Counted from the stretch's first letter, positions 1 to 12,059 are shown. The stretch: DNA of 64,000 nucleotides from Agriotes lineatus (GCA_940337035.1 CALNHX010002286.1:1-64000); one strand, 5' to 3'. Translations and numbers: made by a program. Notes: generated by a model not told the origin, from the sequence alone.

Positions 1-656
1 CAAATTTTTCAACGAAATTGTGTGTTTTATTCAGGTTTATGTTAATTTGTGATCAACATACATATATTTTGTATAATTTCAAGTGTTATGATGGCAGTTT
101 TGTAAAATTTTAAGTGAAATGAAGGGGCCGGAACATTTTTTCAACAAAATTACGTGTTTTTATTCAACTTTATGTTAATTTGTGGACAACATATATATAT
201 TTTTCAATGAAATTGCGTGTTTTGGTGGTGTCAGAATATTTTTTTCAACGAATTGCGCGTTTTTATTTAAAAATTATGTTAATTTGTGGTCAACATACAT
301 ATATTTCCGTCAAAAGTATAAGATTTTTTGAATTTTGTTTATCGAAATGATTGTGGTAGTAGATTTTTTCAACGAAATTGCTATTTCTTTTAATTTTGAG
401 CGATGCATTTTATAAAAAGTGTAAAACATTTGCAAAATTATGCATAGTTTATGTAACATGATGTCGATTTTTGTGAAAATTTATGTGAGATGGCTTGTAA
501 TTGCGTGATTTTTGTTCAATTTTCATCGTGTGTTGAATAAAATATCGTTTTTTGTATAATTTCAAGTGACGTGATGACAGTTTTTGTATAATTTATGTGA
601 CATGATGTCGATATTTGCGAAAATTTATGTGAGATGCTGTATGATTGTGTGATTTT

Positions 657-905
657 ATTCAAATTTTTGTTACTTTGGGGGGTCCACACATACGTCTTTT
701 CGTAATTTTTGCGTGTTTCTATTCAAATTTATTTTCATTTGCCGCCAGCACAGACGTATTTTCGTAAAATTTTACTATTTTTCAATGAAAGTTGTAAAAA
801 AAATATTGTTTTTGTCGTTTTTACAGAATTTAATGTGACAAGATGCCGATTTTTATAAATTTTCATGGGAGATGCTGTCGATTTTCTAAAATTTATGTGA
901 GACGG
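657..905 (+). repeat. Direct duplication, copy 1
   Basis: About 235 bp, starting near ttttgttactttgggggg, is repeated almost unchanged at 1173-1401, an offset of about 516 bp. Only a few substitutions separate the copies (for example gtccacacat against gtcaacacat). This is a recent segmental duplication inside the satellite. Confidence 0.85.
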
Positions 906-1172
906 CGTATTTTTTTATCGCTTATTGGATAAAAATGTCGTTTTTTGTATAATTTCAAGTGACATGATGTCAGTTTTTGTAAAATTTTAAGTGAAACAGA
1001 ACATTTTTCCAACGAAATTGTGTTTTTTTATTCAAAATTATGTTACTTTGTGGTTAATTGCGTTTTTATTTTCCTCCGTTTGCATTTATATTGGAATTTT
1101 TTAAACTAAAATGCAGTTTTTATCGATATAATGACACAATTTCAGACGTTTACTTATAAAATAGGGTTCCGT

Positions 1173-1401
1173 ATTCAAATTTTTGTTACTTTGGGGGGTC
1201 AACACATACGTCTTTTCGTAATTTTTGCGTGTTTCTATTCAAATTTATTTTCATTTGTCGCCAGCACAGACGTATTTTCGTAAAATTTTACTATTTTTCA
1301 ATGAAAGTTGTGAAAAAAATATTGTTTTTGTCGTTTTTACAGAATTTAATGTGACAAGATGCCGATTTTTATAAATTTTCATGGGAGATGATGTCGATTT
1401 T
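1173..1401 (+). repeat. Direct duplication, copy 2
   Basis: Second copy of the unit at 657-905, same orientation. The similarity stops abruptly near gattttctaa on the right, where the two copies continue into different satellite phrases. Confidence 0.85.
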
Positions 1402-1790
1402 CTAACATTTTAAACGAAATGCTTTGGAAATTGCATGTTTTTATTCAGATCTTACTAAAATTGCTGCAGAAATGGCTGTTTTTTATTCAAATCTTGCTAA
1501 AACTGCCACAAGTTAGAGAAAAAGTGTACAACATTTGCAAAATTATGCTTAGAAATAACTCTTACAACTGTTTTTACATCATTTTCTTTATTATAAAGCG
1601 TTTTGTAAGACGAAACGTGATAATTTTTAAGTGAAATGATGTGGGATGTCGTATTTTTTATCGCTTATTGGCTAAAAATGTCGTTTTTTGTATAATTTCA
1701 AGTAACGTGATGTCAGTTTTGTAAAATTGTAAGTGAAACAGAACATTTTTCAACGAAATTGTGTGATTTTTATTCAAAATTATGGGGGAC

Positions 1791-2805
1791 AACCATTCTT
1801 ATACAATAAAAACATTTATTTAATGCGTATGTCTTATTTTATATGGGCGAGGGCACTGTTGTAATTTATAAGAAGCTAAAACTCAGTCGAAAATAACATT
1901 TAAAATTTATTTATAATATGTATATGGAAGTATAATGTTAGAACAGCTAAGTGGTACAATGTTCAAACCTTTAAAACCAAGACTTTTTCATACTTAGTAT
2001 TTCAGGAATATATTAAAATCAAATTTGTAACTCGTTTTTATATTTACGATCTGGCTTTACCTCTTATCCCCCATTTAATTTTTAAACTAGCAGGCTTCGG
2101 CATGACGTAATCAAGCCACAAAGGGCTCAGCGTAATTATAAAACTCAAGCACGAAAAAAATAATGTCTATTTATTTTTAAAAGCGACAAAAATCATACGA
2201 ACTAGAGTGGTTTATTAACCAGGCAAGCTTATCCCACTAGATTTTGTGTCACAGGGATTTTAGCGCCAAGCCGTTGGCTGCGCTGACCGGTAACCGTGCA
2301 TTCTGTCGTCTGTCAACCAAGCAAGACTAGAAACCGTTGGAGTACGTACTGCTCGATCCAGACGAACAATGCATGCTGATTTAAATCTTGGTGCATTCCA
2401 TTACGATGCTAATTATAATTACAGTCTTCTAAACAATCCTGTTTAGGCACGTTATATAAAACTTTGGAATTCTATGCAACGGTTAAAAGCCCTACACAAT
2501 CGCCGGCTAAATAGAAAGTCTGCCTGGAGCGATAACGTCTTTTGTAATTACGCATAGGTAGCAAACGGGATGGAAAAGAGAAAGCTGTAGAAAATCAATG
2601 GGACTGAGTGAGATAGCGTCACTCATATTAAATTAATTACAGCAAAACTAGTTACAAAGTCAATTTTTTAAAATTATTAACAAGTTTCTAAGGCCCTAGA
2701 CGGCACAATTCCGTTCTTATATTTTATATATTCGAAAAAATAATTTGTTTCAACTCGAACGGTGTGACGGCACAGCTGCGAAATGACGTCTTGTTCAAAT
2801 CCTAT
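1791..2805. other. No recognised feature
   Basis: Mixed AT-rich sequence with a slightly GC-richer patch at 2230-2350. I see no coding frame, inverted repeat or known element. Confidence 0.5.
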
Positions 2806-2811
2806 ATTTCC

Positions 2812-3370
2812 AAGTCGCCTCGATAGCACAACGGTAAGGTGCTAAGACTGTTAACCAGAAAACTAGGGTTCGATTCCCACTCGGGTCCGCCGCAAATAGA
2901 TTTTTTAAATTTAAATATTTCCACGAGTGAATGCAAGAGAGAGACAGCAGCTTCGAAGAGCGAAATAGATCTACCAGTTTGAAATTCAAATATTTCCGCA
3001 AAAATTCAAAATTAAAAACAACCGCCGTGAGAAGTGCGCGCGCACCAAGATGGCCGACACCCCCGGGAAATTCAAATTCAAAAAATTAAACTTAGAAAAA
3101 ATCGGTAAAAATTCAAATTTCAAATATTCCCGCCAGAAATCCAAGATGGCCGCCGTGTAATTCCAGAAGCAAATTAAAAAATCTAATGCGTAATTTAATC
3201 AGTAGCACATATGTAAATTACATATCAAACTTCATATGTGATTAATTAGATCAAACCGCGAAATTAATTAGATCAAACCGCGAAATTAATTAGGTCAATC
3301 CGCGAATAAAACCGCGAAATCCGCGAATAAATCCGCGAATTAAACCGCGAATCCGCGAATTAAAGGGGCG
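2812..3370 (+). repeat. tRNA-Asn-derived SINE-like element
   Basis: The first 75 bases look like a decayed tRNA-Asn. There is an A-box region (gatagcacaacggtaagg), an anticodon arm with GTT in gactgttaacc, and a B box (gggttcgattccc). The T stem no longer pairs fully, so this is not a functional tRNA. An unrelated body follows, with two AAGATGGCC motifs (about 3048 and 3144), and then a CCGCGAAT-rich tail at 3240-3366. A tRNA head, unrelated body and simple tail are typical of a SINE. The right boundary is approximate. Confidence 0.6.
3235..3366 (+). repeat. Short tandem repeats rich in CCGCGAAT
   Basis: The phrase attagatcaaaccgcgaaatta repeats two to three times. It then shortens into aatccgcgaataaaaccgcgaa-type units. 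The repeated CGCG steps stand out in otherwise AT-rich DNA. This may be the variable tail of the preceding SINE-like element. Confidence 0.7.
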
Positions 3371-4374
3371 TGGCTTAATCGAATTAAAAGGAGTGGGGGA
3401 AAGCTGTCCCTATTCTACTCTGACAGCAGATGACTTTTAGAAGGTTACTGAGCTCTATAGGTATAAAGTTTATGTTACAGAATATCATTATCTGCTAAAA
3501 ACGTGGAGTCTGGGAATGTTTTGAGAATGATGAATTAGCGAATTAGCTTAAAACGAACAGTAGGTACTAACAATATCAATTTCCTATGAATGCGTATTTC
3601 ATATTGTTTATGTGTAATTTAGTAGAAAATGTACCGAAATGGATTCCAAACTGTTCAAAACCGAGTGTGAATATCTAAAGGTTGTTGGGGTCGTTTTGAA
3701 GAGGATTCGAATTAATTACTTTTTGCTCCAACTGGTTACAATGGATGAACCTTGAATTCACCAATATGATTTAGATAGAAAACAGTTGACGAAGTGGAAA
3801 CATTCTGGTTCTCCTGACCTGCAAATTTTCGAACACAAAAATAGACAGAAAAAGTAGTGATTCCGTTTTTTAGCATACGCAGCAATTGATATATTAAAAC
3901 GCAGACAGAAGAAATTGTTAAAAAGTAGCGCATTTTTACAGTTTACCTTAAAATTACAGAGTTGAGTTTCAAACCACTCAGAAGACTTAAGCTTAAGATT
4001 GCTGGAAAATGACTCTCATTCACCAAATATTATATTTCCCGATTAAGTTTTATTTCTTAAATTAAATTAGTATTTGGACGCCTAGGCACCAGAAAATACT
4101 GAAGCTCATAGAACGATTTCAGAAGTATTATCAAAATACACAATAAATACGTTTAATTAAACCAGAAAGAAATGTAAATCATTTATAAATAAGAATATAA
4201 CGAAACCTCAAACTGTTACTATAGGAAACTAAAAAAAACTGTTACCAATACTTCACAGTGTCAAGTAAACTATAAGAGATTTAATTAAATTAGAAAAAAT
4301 ATTCAGTATCTTGCCAAGAAATCAGAATGTACTTTTTACAAAATAATAACAATAAACTATTCCTCAAAAACATA
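3371..4374. other. No recognised feature
   Basis: AT-rich sequence. One short minus-strand frame (3736-3933) shows no family motif and I regard it as chance. Confidence 0.5.
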
Positions 4375-4376
4375 TA

Positions 4377-4575
4377 CAGGTTGATTCACGAATAGTGTCT
4401 GATTTAGCGCCTATATTGCTGCAACAAAAATTACTCTCTCATAGAATACTTCGCTGTTTTTCAACTTGAATACAATTTTGTGATCATGATTTCAGAAAAA
4501 TGAAACAAAAGCGTCAATCAAATTGTGTTGCAGAAAAAACAGTGCTAAATCAGACACTACTCGTGAATCACCCTG
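4377..4575. mobile_element. Tc1/mariner-type MITE, about 200 bp
   Basis: The ends are imperfect inverted repeats of about 50 bp. CAGGTTGATTCACGAATAGT on the left faces ACTACTCGTGAATCACCCTG on the right, with a TA dinucleotide on each side as expected for Tc1/mariner insertions. It has no coding capacity, so it would have moved using another element's transposase. Confidence 0.85.
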
Positions 4576-4577
4576 TA

Positions 4578-4934
4578 CAGTGGTTCAGGATTGCCGAGAT
4601 GTGTAATCAATGTGCCAGCTGATTTCTATGCAAGGTGTGTGTACGAAAGCGCCACTGGTTTGAGACAGTTCAAACAATAAAACCTATAGATGGAAACGTA
4701 AACCCCAAACTGCCATCATTCGGAAGTGATGTAGAGCCGTGGCTCATGTCACTAGGATCTTTGACCATGTGACCACAACAGTAGGTGTCTTCGTACACCT
4801 AGGCCTTATCAATAACAAATAAACAAACGAAAACCCTAAACTACATAAAATCCCTAATATAATTTTATAAACAAACAGAAGCACAATCCATATAGTAATC
4901 TTAAATCAATAAACACTAAATATTCGAGCTAATC
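4578..4934. other. No recognised feature
   Basis: Slightly GC-richer up to 4790 (ctgccatcattcggaagtga region), then AT-rich. No coding frame or repeat was recognised. Confidence 0.45.
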
Positions 4935-4935
4935 A

Positions 4936-5180
4936 CCTCGATGGCACAGTGAATAGAGTGCCAGGCTTTCACTAAGCAAGTCCCCGCTTCGAAGCCATGG
5001 ATAGACGGAACTTTTCCTGCAGTCTACTGGATCGGTACGGAGCCGGGTGACCATTCGACGTTGAGATACAATGAACGTCACTCACCTCTGAATACTGGTC
5101 TGTGTGGTAGTGTAACAAGACTATACACACACACACGACTTGGAGGTAGTATAATAGGTCAAAAAAATCGACCTAATATT
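4936..5180 (+). repeat. tRNA-derived SINE, copy A
   Basis: It begins with a tRNA-like head: an A-box region (gatggcacagtgaatagagt), a degenerate anticodon arm (gctttcactaagcaag) and a B box (gcttcgaagcc). The body starts acggaacttttcctgcagtc. Head and body both match the minus-strand copy at 16955-17340, which shows a family. An ACACAC run follows near 5130. The A and B boxes imply a former internal pol III promoter. Confidence 0.8.
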
Positions 5181-5910
5181 ATAAAGAAAATTGTTTAAAT
5201 AATTCAGTACTACTATTACTGTTGCAATCATAAATTATTTACTGTTATAAAAAATCCATCTTCTATAATTCTATATTATAAAGTAAATCAGTGGATGCTA
5301 CCAAAGAAAGCTAGTTTTATCAAATGAACTCAATGAAATGAAACTAACCTCAGTGAAATTTTCAAAAACAATGAGTGATTCAGTGAAATTTTGATAAACA
5401 ATGAGTGGTTATAAAAGCAAACCAAAATTCAGTGAGGAACATGGTTACGGCTTTTTGGGATATCTCGTACGGACGAGGAGCAATATGAATATCAATTTTC
5501 TGATTTATAACATACTTCAAGAGGGGACCCTCTCTCGTACCAAAGAGTATACAGTGCTTTCGTAAAGTAGTGAATAAATTCGTTAAAAAACTCAAGGAAT
5601 GACTTTTGGAAAAAACTCTGGACCCCTCGATTTCTATTTTATTTGCGCATCCTTTCAAATAAAATATACATACAGGGTGACCCGCATAGGAGGTATGACG
5701 TCATCAATGTTTTTTTCATGGCAACCCCCTTTTTTATTACGGAATTTGAAAGAACACATTTCTTTACTTACGCTTTCTAACTTTTGTATGTAGGGCACCT
5801 GAACAAAAATTAAGAAAAACTATTTTAAAATTGCGAAATACTAGTTTGTCAATATTAATGTTCAAAAATAAATCGACAACAGAGTGTGTGTTGATATGTA
5901 GCCTTATCTG
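5181..5910. other. Unassigned, with one orphan mariner-like end
   Basis: The string tacagggtgacccgcata at 5672-5689 resembles an IS630/Tc1/mariner terminus, but I found no inverted partner nearby. Two short overlapping frames on opposite strands (5380-5658 and 5599-5793) show no family features. Confidence 0.35.
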
Positions 5911-5914
5911 AATA

Positions 5915-6725
5915 AAAAATCTGTAAAGGACTTTACTCAGAACTTCCCTCGCAAGTGGACACCGTGATACTAAAAAATTTTAAAAATTAAAAGAAAATAG
6001 TTTAAAAATATCTTTACGTTCGTTATAATACTGAAACAATAAAAGGTTCGCAATGTGAATAACATCAAATTTTAAATAAGAAACATTACCGAAAATGGAA
6101 TTCAATCTTCAGACCCTGCGAACACGAACTGAACGCTCGACCCACGTTGCCACACGGGAACGTTCAAATCTTTACGATGCAGCGCTATTAAAGGCACCGC
6201 TCCTATTCGGTGCCACTTTTTGTCTTATTTTACAATAATTATCCTGTATCTTTTTGGTCCCATTATGGTCAAGGGTAAAGCATTAGCTATTACCAAATTA
6301 TTAATTTTATATATTTTTTCAGACAAAGCAAAAATAAACAATATTTTATTTTTAATTGATGTATATGTTGGGTCCAGAATATGCCTTTTTTCGACAAGGG
6401 TAAAAACTTGAGCTATGTGAAAAATATTACTTTCATTTAAGTAATCGTTCTTGAGCTAAAGCAAAAGTAGGAAACAATCTATTTTTTAATGTGCTCACCT
6501 TGTGTATGCAAAATTCCGTCTTCCGCCAGCAAATAGTTTTTGAGTTATACCGGCAGCAAACAAACAGAGAGACATGCAGGCAGACGGGCAGACATACGGA
6601 ATTGAGAAAACCAGTTTTTGTCATCTAGCGACCCTGAAACGCAAAGATCTGAAGAAATCTCGGAAGTTTTCGCGATTATAATACTTTCTTCGTCTTTTAG
6701 ACGGGGGAAGTAAAAAGAAGCAGAC
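5915..6725 (-). repeat. GTCT-rich repeat family, copy 1
   Basis: Read on the minus strand, this contains the phrases shared with copies at 25028-25330 and 25735-26013. They are a gacgaaggaagtatt segment, a cagatcttt..ctttcaggg..ctagatgac segment, a run of GTCTGTCTGCCTG, and a segment ending tttgcatacac. The related phrase aatctgtaaaggactttac at 5925 matches the start of copy 3. Overlapping short frames here (6433-6854) arise from this repeat and are not genes. Confidence 0.65.
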
Positions 6726-6926
6726 AAGATTAGAAAGCAAATTGGTGCCATCTTCAATAATAAGGGAGATTAGAGGGAGCTGGCTGATACACTTGGCGTA
6801 AAGAAAGTAATTTCTCGATGGGTGAAGCATTAAGACGAGATAATACAAAGACAACTTGCTGGAAAGATGAAGAGTAAAACTATGGAAAACATAGTGACTT
6901 CATGTTTAAATATATTAATGCATATG

Positions 6927-7856
6927 CAGGGTGTCCTGTAATTCGACTGACAAACTTCTGAGGGTTATGGAGGACATTCAAACACACAAATTTTGCATAT
7001 ACACTTTTGTTTTAGATCCTTTCCCGCCGGGTTAATTAACCCTTCGAAAGAGTCTAATTATATTACAACTTTTTAGTGGATAAGAATGTGATTATACAAA
7101 GATGCAGAGTGATTTTTTAAAAACTGAATTGCAGCAGGCCCTGGATAGCCTGAATTAGTTGGCAGTACTGAAGTGCACTGTAAGTCTATGTCAAATTTGA
7201 GATTTGTAGGTTAAGTTTTGCGTCAGTGTGTGTTAAATGACAAACAAACATAACCTACTAACCTCGAATTTGATATAGATTGACAACGCACTTCAATACT
7301 GCAAACTGACTTAGGCTATCCAGGGCCAGAAATTCTGATTTCAACAAAATTCTTAGCTTTTCAGTTTTGTCTTCAAACCCATACTTTTTGTGTAAAAAAA
7401 TAAAATAATTTGTTATACACGGCACAGTTAGTCAGAAAAAATGCTGTAAAATGCTTTGAATCATAATGTATTTCATTTTTTTACACAAAAAACATTAGTT
7501 ATCCGAAAAAACTAAAGAAGACAAAAAGCTTCTAACTAAAGCAGTGTTCATTAGATATATTTTTATAATCAGATTCATATCCATTAAAAAGTTCTAAAGA
7601 AAACATTTATAAGCGTTGCTATAATTTCAACCGTTTAAAAGCACACGTAAAAACTAAATAAGTATGTTATTGGTACAACATAACTGTCAATTTTTACTTT
7701 AATACATTTTTCTACTTTTCAGTAAAATTACAAAAACCTTAATTTAATTCCCCTCTTTTGCGGGAAAGAATTAAAAGAAAAAGTGTATAAATAACATTTA
7801 TGTTTTAACGTCCTCTAAAATTCAAAGAATTTCGTCGGTCGAATTACAAGGCACTC
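6927..7856. mobile_element. Long-TIR MITE with nested hairpin
   Basis: CAGGGTGTCCTGTAATTCGA on the left pairs with tcgaattacaaggcactc on the right. Further inside, the arms still match in pieces: ccgccgggttaattaa against ttaattcccctcttttgcggg, and the tagtggataagaatgtgat area against atcagattcatatccatta. It is non-coding, with Tc1/mariner-like termini. A separate palindrome sits at 7137-7330. Confidence 0.75.
7137..7330. repeat. Hairpin inside the 6.9-kb MITE
   Basis: ggccctggatagcctgaatt on the left faces ggctatccagggcc on the right. The arms continue through cagtactgaagtgcactgt against gcacttcaatactg and meet at taggtta/taacctac. It is either an independent small fold-back insertion or the core of the enclosing element. 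Confidence 0.8.
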
Positions 7857-7891
7857 TATATATAGGCTGCCCATTTTATTGTGTCACAACT

Positions 7892-8047
7892 AGGAAGGCA
7901 ACACATTTAACACGCTCATGATTTTCTTCAATAACTCTTACTTTTGTTTTTTTATGGACAATGTCAAGGCATGCGGAGTAAAACCACTCATTTTCCAGAG
8001 TTTTCTGTGAAAATTATGCACTTGTTAAATGTGTTGCTACCTATATG
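7892..8047. repeat. Small hairpin inserted in a TIR
   Basis: aggaaggcaacacatttaac near 7892 is inverted at gttaaatgtgttgctaccta near 8023. Removing this segment restores the contiguity of the enclosing element's left terminal repeat, so it is a later insertion. Confidence 0.7.
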
Positions 8048-9230
8048 CCGTTCACGATCTTTTTGGTCAGGTGAGGCTATGACCATCTAGTAATTTTGTT
8101 GGCAGTACCTCTGTGGCAACTAAACTCCCTAATGGAAATTGACACTTTTTGTGTTAAGTTAGGTTGTTTTCAGTGTAAGTTTATAAAGTACGTTTTTTTT
8201 ATAATAACTGTCAAAGTGTTACAATGTTGGTAGATATGTGATTAAAACGCTAGGAAATTTTTATACCTCTTGTTGGTAGAACTTTTTCAAAATTATGGTT
8301 GTGTCAATTTTGAATGTCAAAGTTTCTTAATTTGAACTCTTGACAAATGTCTTTTTTAACATGGAATCATCATCATCATCAATAAAATCGGATAAAAAAA
8401 AAGCAAGAAATATTTTAAATGCAAAAATGAAGCAAGCGATATTAAATTATGGCATATCTGTCAAAATGACAATCATTTTTTTAGTGGAAGAAAAGAACTA
8501 AAAATCTATGTACCAACATTATTAAAACTAGGGACCCTGCAGGAATGCAACTTTCCCCTAGAAAGTTGACCTTGAAATTTATTATAGAAAAAAAATTTAG
8601 GTACTTTATTTTCTGAATAAGTACACTGTTGCCGGATCTCTGTTTAAATTAAGGATGAAAAATTTTAATGATTTGACAACTGACGACAGAAACAAAAATG
8701 ACAACTAATGCATAAGAAAATCAATTAATATTAATGTTTATTGCAATTTGGATAAGAATTGTGTACATGCTATGAATATGCCACTTTATTTTATATGCTT
8801 GCTGCATGCTTGCTTGCTAGCTGATGTGGAAGGATAAAAACGTCACAAACTGATGCCAAATAAATTTAGTAGAGCAATTGAGGAATATTGGTCTTATAGA
8901 AATTAACATATCAAAATGTAAATATCTTGTCAAATGGATGGTTTGCTGATTTTACTTCATGTTGATTTTCACATCTGCCACATAACTTTTCAACACTAAA
9001 ATAGTAATAAGTAGGTAGGTAGTAAATTATTATACATTACGCTGGATTGTTTTTCCTTTCCAAAATTTAATTTTTTAACGTACAGCAAATATATTCTCTA
9101 GTCTCCACATCAACTCGTGTTGTTTTAAATCTGGTCTGTCTTTTTTAAATTGGAAGTAGCATCGTTTATGCAAATTTTTTGTTGTAACAAAATTATTTTG
9201 GGCTTTTTGACTTTACCTTTGATGGAAATT

Positions 9231-9549
9231 AATAGTTATTTACGTGGCAAGCTTATTAAATTAGCCTTTATGGGTGAGCGGATACTTGCAATCCGGTGAG
9301 CCCCAATAAAGGCTAATTGCAAGCGAACCGCGTACAACGTTTTAGATAGATACATCCTTCATTAATCACTAATATTAATTTTTAGGATGCTCCCCAAGAG
9401 GAAATAAAACGTTGTACGCCGCTCGCTTACAATTTGCCTTTACTGGGGCTCACCGGATTACAGAGCTCGCTCCTACGTCGCTCACCCTGCAAGTATCCTG
9501 CTCACCCGTAAAGGCTAATTTACTAAGCGTACCACGTAAATAACTATTA
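9231..9549. repeat. AATAGT-ended hairpin element, H1
   Basis: AATAGTTATTTACGTGG on the left faces CCACGTAAATAACTATT on the right. The arms continue as ttaaattagcctttatgggt against cccgtaaaggctaattta, and ggtgagccccaataaaggc against gcctttactggggctcacc. The core is GC-rich and contains gagctcgctcctacgtcgctc. No protein is encoded. Its ends match those of the hairpins at 11925, 12566, 49651, 50955 and 60442. Confidence 0.8.
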
Positions 9550-9772
9550 CACACTTGATAAATCATTTATTTTCTTACAGATATTAAAATAATAAATCTG
9601 GCAAGGTGGTGCCAAGAAAATGTCGAACTGACACTGACAGAAAAAAAGTTGCATTCGCCACATCACCGAATCAGTTAGTCCAACATGAAAAGAAAAAATC
9701 ATAGCTAACTCGGTCCCAAAAAGGTCGTGAACGGATTATAGTTGTTACACGATAAAATGGACAGCCTGTATA

Positions 9773-10852
9773 GAGAGAAACGCAGATTTGGAGAAGACCA
9801 TTAAGTTGTTGTCTTTACTGAGTGCTGTGGAAATGTGTATGTGAATTATGCTTTTTTCTTGATTAATTGTTTTGTTTGTTTGATAGTCAACTTTTGTTTG
9901 GAGCTGTTTATGTAAATGTTACTTTAAATAATTTAATATAACATCTACATAGTTAACTCCGTCTTTGTTGACTTTTGTGCTTGGCACAATAAACTGAATT
10001 GCTTTCCAATTTGAAATTGATTATTCTCAATTTTAATGTGTTTAATTGATTCCAAATTATTTGGTTCGAATTTTAATGTGTTTATTATCAGTTTGAAAAT
10101 TATTAGTCTCAATTTGAAGTTGAAAAAGTATAGTCTTCGCTGCTACATAAAAATGCGCGCTGGTGACAAGATTGGCGCAAGAATACCCCTAATAATAGAC
10201 AACCTCTTTACAATCATGCGCTCCAATCTCTAGCCACAATCACAAGGCCGAAACATCCAACCCCAATACTCAAAACAAGAGACTACCAAAACCCACTTTG
10301 AAAATAGGGCACTCCAGAAAACTAAGACAGAAAGGATATACCTAAAGAAAATGTGGATAGATAATTATTAATTTAACAAAAGAAAGTAACCACTTTCAAC
10401 ATCCCTTTACTCGTACCAACCTAAGATAGTGTGGATAAAGGATCGTTACACAAGGAAACAATTTTTACAACCGTGCCCGGTTTGGTTGGCAAATTACACA
10501 AGCTAGTGTGTTTTAAATTCCTTGAAATTAACATCATAACACTAATAAAAATGTCGAACGTAACAACCTCAAGTGCTACCATCATCCACATTCAGGTTTT
10601 AGATTTTTCGCTTCATTTTAGCTACAGACTAAAAAACAACATTTTCAATTTACGTTCTTCTGTTTCGTTTGTTTATCAATGATCGTAAGCTCTTTTGCCC
10701 ACCTGAAGTACTTTTCTACGCATATTTCGAATTTGCCTACTTGATTGCAGGAAGTAGAAAATGTACCCCAAATGAAGTTCTAAACTAAGCATCAATAATT
10801 CTCAACCTTCAAAATTCAACTCTATAAAATATGTCCAATATACCTGGGGCCC
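9773..10852. other. No recognised feature
   Basis: AT-rich sequence with two open frames (10036-10233 and 10431-10682) of composition-driven appearance and no motifs I can place. Confidence 0.45.
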
Positions 10853-11376
10853 ATTGCACCAAACTATTATTCATTCACAAAACTCATAAACTGTCAATGT
10901 CAAATTTTTAAAATATTTGCTGAGTGTACCTGGAAAATTACAGTTTTCTTGGGAATGTACTTGTAGTTCGGATCTAGTGATTTCTAGTAATATTTGTTTA
11001 AAGATAAGGTTATGTTACAGGTGTCAAAAGTCACAACTATTTTCTTCTAGTTTTTCCTTGTAATAATCAACTATAGCCTTTTTTCCCTTTCCAATAATAA
11101 AACGCTCTTTCGTTTCTGTTCCATTGCAATTGAAGTGTATGCACAAAAATTAAAGAAAGTGGGAGATTATTTTTTTACAAGAAAGTGTGACATAAGTCAA
11201 GTTTTTAAATTTCAAACATTTCAGTGATGCCAAAATCAGCAAGCAGAAGTTCCAAAACAGAATTTAAACAAGGTACCAACTTGACAGAGTTTTGACAGTT
11301 CACGAGTTTTGAGAATGGATAGTACTTTATAACTTTTCACTTTTCAGTTAAATTTTGTTACATAATAGCAGTTTGT

Positions 11377-11690
11377 ATACCAAGTCACTGAAGTTTAGCT
11401 TTTTATCACGAATATGGATTTAGTTGCCGAGGCCCGTAGGGCCAAGGCAAATAAACCACATGAGGGATAAAAAGGAACTTCAGTGCCGAGGAGTACATTA
11501 TGTTTTATTTGAAATCGAGGAATCGAAAAATTACAACATTTTAATCAACATTTGTAGGTTATATTAACGTCGGTTGACGTTTAGCTGTCGCCTCGCCACC
11601 TACAAAAAAGTCGTAAAACAATGGATTACTTTACTGCCGATTTCTCGTACTTTAATGCCGATTTCAAATAATAGTAGTTTTTGCACTACT
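11377..11690 (+). repeat. Direct repeat with internal hairpins, copy 1
   Basis: Starts at gtataccaagtcactgaag and runs to gatttcaaataata. It contains a GC-rich mini-hairpin (gccgaggcccgtagggccaaggc) flanked by tttttatcacgaa and gagggataaaaagg arms, and a second hairpin bounded by gtaggtta and ccacctac. It is repeated at 12059-12380 with roughly 90% identity by eye. Confidence 0.85.
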
Positions 11691-11924
11691 AGTCTCAGAA
11701 CGCATCGTTATTGGCCTATTTTTAGGTCGTGAAGTTGATTTTCTCCACCAAGGGAGAGAAAGTAAAATAAACAATTTTCACCGTGGTAACTAATAAATTG
11801 CTAAGTTACCAAATATGACTATTTTAATTTTGACGTTTTAAAGAGCTGTATTGTCAGGTTGACAGTTAAAACATTTTCGAAATTTGTTGGGAATTTAGGT
11901 ATTAAGCCGTTTGGTAGTGCAAAA

Positions 11925-12059
11925 AATAGTATATACACCACGGTAGCGAATCGTCTTATAACCTTCGCGCTTTAGATACTTCGCGCTGCGCGCTCAGTAT
12001 CTAATATGCGCTCAGGTTATAATGCTGCGCTTCGCTACCTTGATGTATAATATACTATT
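11925..12059. repeat. AATAGT-ended hairpin element, H2
   Basis: AATAGTATATACACCACGG on the left faces cttgatgtataatatactatt on the right. The arms continue (ggtagcgaatcg against cgcttcgctacc; cttataacc against ggttataat), and the core is cttcgcgctgcgcgctcagt. It lies exactly between the two direct repeats at 11377 and 12059. Confidence 0.85.

Larger units (their letters stand above)
1..1790. repeat. Degenerate AT-rich satellite block
   Basis: Short phrases recur in varied order throughout: runs like ttcaacgaaattg, tgtttttattcaa, atgtcgattttt and aatttatgtgagatg. The block also carries a larger direct duplication (657-905 and 1173-1401). It looks like a decayed higher-order satellite with no coding potential. 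The only reading frame above 60 codons (1419-1634) is AT-rich low-complexity sequence and I do not treat it as a gene. The array continues off the left edge. Confidence 0.75.
7863..9768. mobile_element. 1.9-kb element with CAGGCTGTCCATTTTAT ends
   Basis: The left end (aggctgcccattttattgtg) matches the inverted right end (CAGGCTGTCCATTTTATCGTG), and TA follows the right end. Further inward, gttcacgatctttttggtca at 8052 pairs with ggtcgtgaacgg near 9730. The left arm is interrupted by a small hairpin at about 7892-8047. A short start-coded frame at 8362-8500 opens with Met-Glu and a Ser run and is Lys-rich. It may be a transposase remnant, but no catalytic motif is visible. A further hairpin occupies 9231-9549. 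Confidence 0.65.

Noticed and set aside
2812..2890. Functional tRNA-Asn gene
   Set aside because: The T stem pairs only partly, the acceptor stem does not close, and it is continuous with a SINE-like body.
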